A stretch of DNA of 11,843 nt. It comes from JAVWGW01 sp036655915 (GTDB lineage Bacteria; Actinomycetota; Coriobacteriia; Coriobacteriales; Eggerthellaceae). The DNA is taken from assembly GCA_036655915.1 (NCBI GenBank), contig JAVVPE010000049.1:1-11843 (forward strand). The letters are read 5' to 3'. The notes beneath the pieces are model-generated. The model worked only from the letters and a program-made list of their open reading frames with translations, was not told the DNA's origin and made no database searches. Numbering within the stretch: the stretch's first letter is position 1; every line of letters begins with the position of its first letter. Positions 11,450 to 11,843 of this stretch are shown here, piece by piece. A program made the translations under genes and the position numbers.

Positions 11450-11843
11450 ATGTCTAGTACACCCTTAACAGACACGCGTAATATCGGCATCATGGCTCAC
11501 ATCGATGCAGGTAAAACGACCACAACCGAACGTATCCTCTATTACACCGGTAAAACCCACAAAATCGGTGAGGTTCATGACGGCGCTGCCACCATGGACT
11601 GGATGGTGCAAGAACAGGAACGCGGCGTGACCATCACGTCTGCTGCCACCACTTGCTTCTGGGATAAAGATAACACCAACTACCGCATCCAAATTATCGA
11701 CACCCCTGGTCACGTAGACTTCACCGCTGAAGTCGAGCGTTCCTTGCGCGTGCTCGATGGTACGGTTGCCGTGTTCGATGCCGTGGCCGGCGTGCAGCCT
11801 CAGTCTGAAACCGTTTGGCGTCAGGCTCATCGCTACAACGTTC
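11450..11843 (+). CDS. fusA: translation elongation factor G (5' part)
   Basis: EF-G is the GTPase that drives translocation and, with RRF, ribosome recycling. The window holds the first 131 codons of about 700. The GTP-binding motifs are intact: G1 AHIDAGKT (16-23), switch I ERGVTI with Thr61, G2-region SAATT, and G3 DTPGHVD (84-90). The NKxD motif lies beyond the window edge. The ATG at 11450 comes 20 bp after the rpsG stop. Its ribosome site is not a classic one: only the G-run at 11432-11440 is available, about 9 bases upstream. The frame is open to the last base, so the protein is cut by the window rather than broken. Confidence 0.96.
   Translation, partial: MSSTPLTDTRNIGIMAHIDAGKTTTTERILYYTGKTHKIGEVHDGAATMDWMVQEQERGVTITSAATTCFWDKDNTNYRIQIIDTPGHVDFTAEVERSLRVLDGTVAVFDAVAGVQPQSETVWRQAHRYNV

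Noticed and set aside
1..11843. CRISPR arrays, tRNA or rRNA genes, toxin-antitoxin, phage or defence genes
   Set aside because: I found no regularly spaced repeats, no tRNA-like cloverleaf and no coding region of these types.

Overview
The window looks like a stretch of core chromosome from a moderately high-GC Gram-positive bacterium. The best guess is an actinobacterium of the Coriobacteriia (Eggerthellaceae-like). This rests on general impression: GC-rich codons, TTG starts on guaA and rpsL, a leaderless-looking promoter, a manganese-type pyrophosphatase, and a one-chain iron-sulfur serine dehydratase. No 16S rRNA or other decisive marker is present, so the taxonomy is an inference.

Layout from left to right. 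Positions 1-148 hold the tail of an IS66-type transposase remnant on the minus strand, running off the window. Positions 149-467 carry no convincing gene but are unusually rich in inverted repeats. The most striking is a perfect 18-bp inverted repeat (244-261 and 446-463) bounding a 220-bp segment that contains two further perfect hairpins. Next is guaA (GMP synthase, minus), then a 174-bp divergent promoter region with an 18-bp-armed-class GC hairpin (9-bp stem) and a palindrome. A rightward cluster follows: a small two-helix membrane protein, uppP (undecaprenyl-diphosphate phosphatase), a chorismate mutase, a DAHP synthase overlapping it by 4 bp, and pcrA (UvrD-family helicase). pcrA converges on sdaA (serine dehydratase, minus) with only 4 bp between the stop codons.

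A 214-bp divergent region separates sdaA from a rightward pair: a family II pyrophosphatase (ppaC) and a PQ-loop/SemiSWEET-like membrane protein. A 295-bp spacer then holds a good sigma70-type promoter and a structured leader for the str operon: rpsL (S12), rpsG (S7) and fusA (EF-G), the last cut by the window's right edge.

Functionally these are nucleotide synthesis, cell-wall lipid recycling, entry into aromatic amino acid synthesis, DNA repair, serine breakdown, pyrophosphate removal and translation. I see no CRISPR array, tRNA, rRNA, phage or defence module. I do not think the coding part hides a new system. The non-coding parts deserve the second look: the 3' flank of guaA, the guaA leader, and the str leader and S12-S7 spacer.
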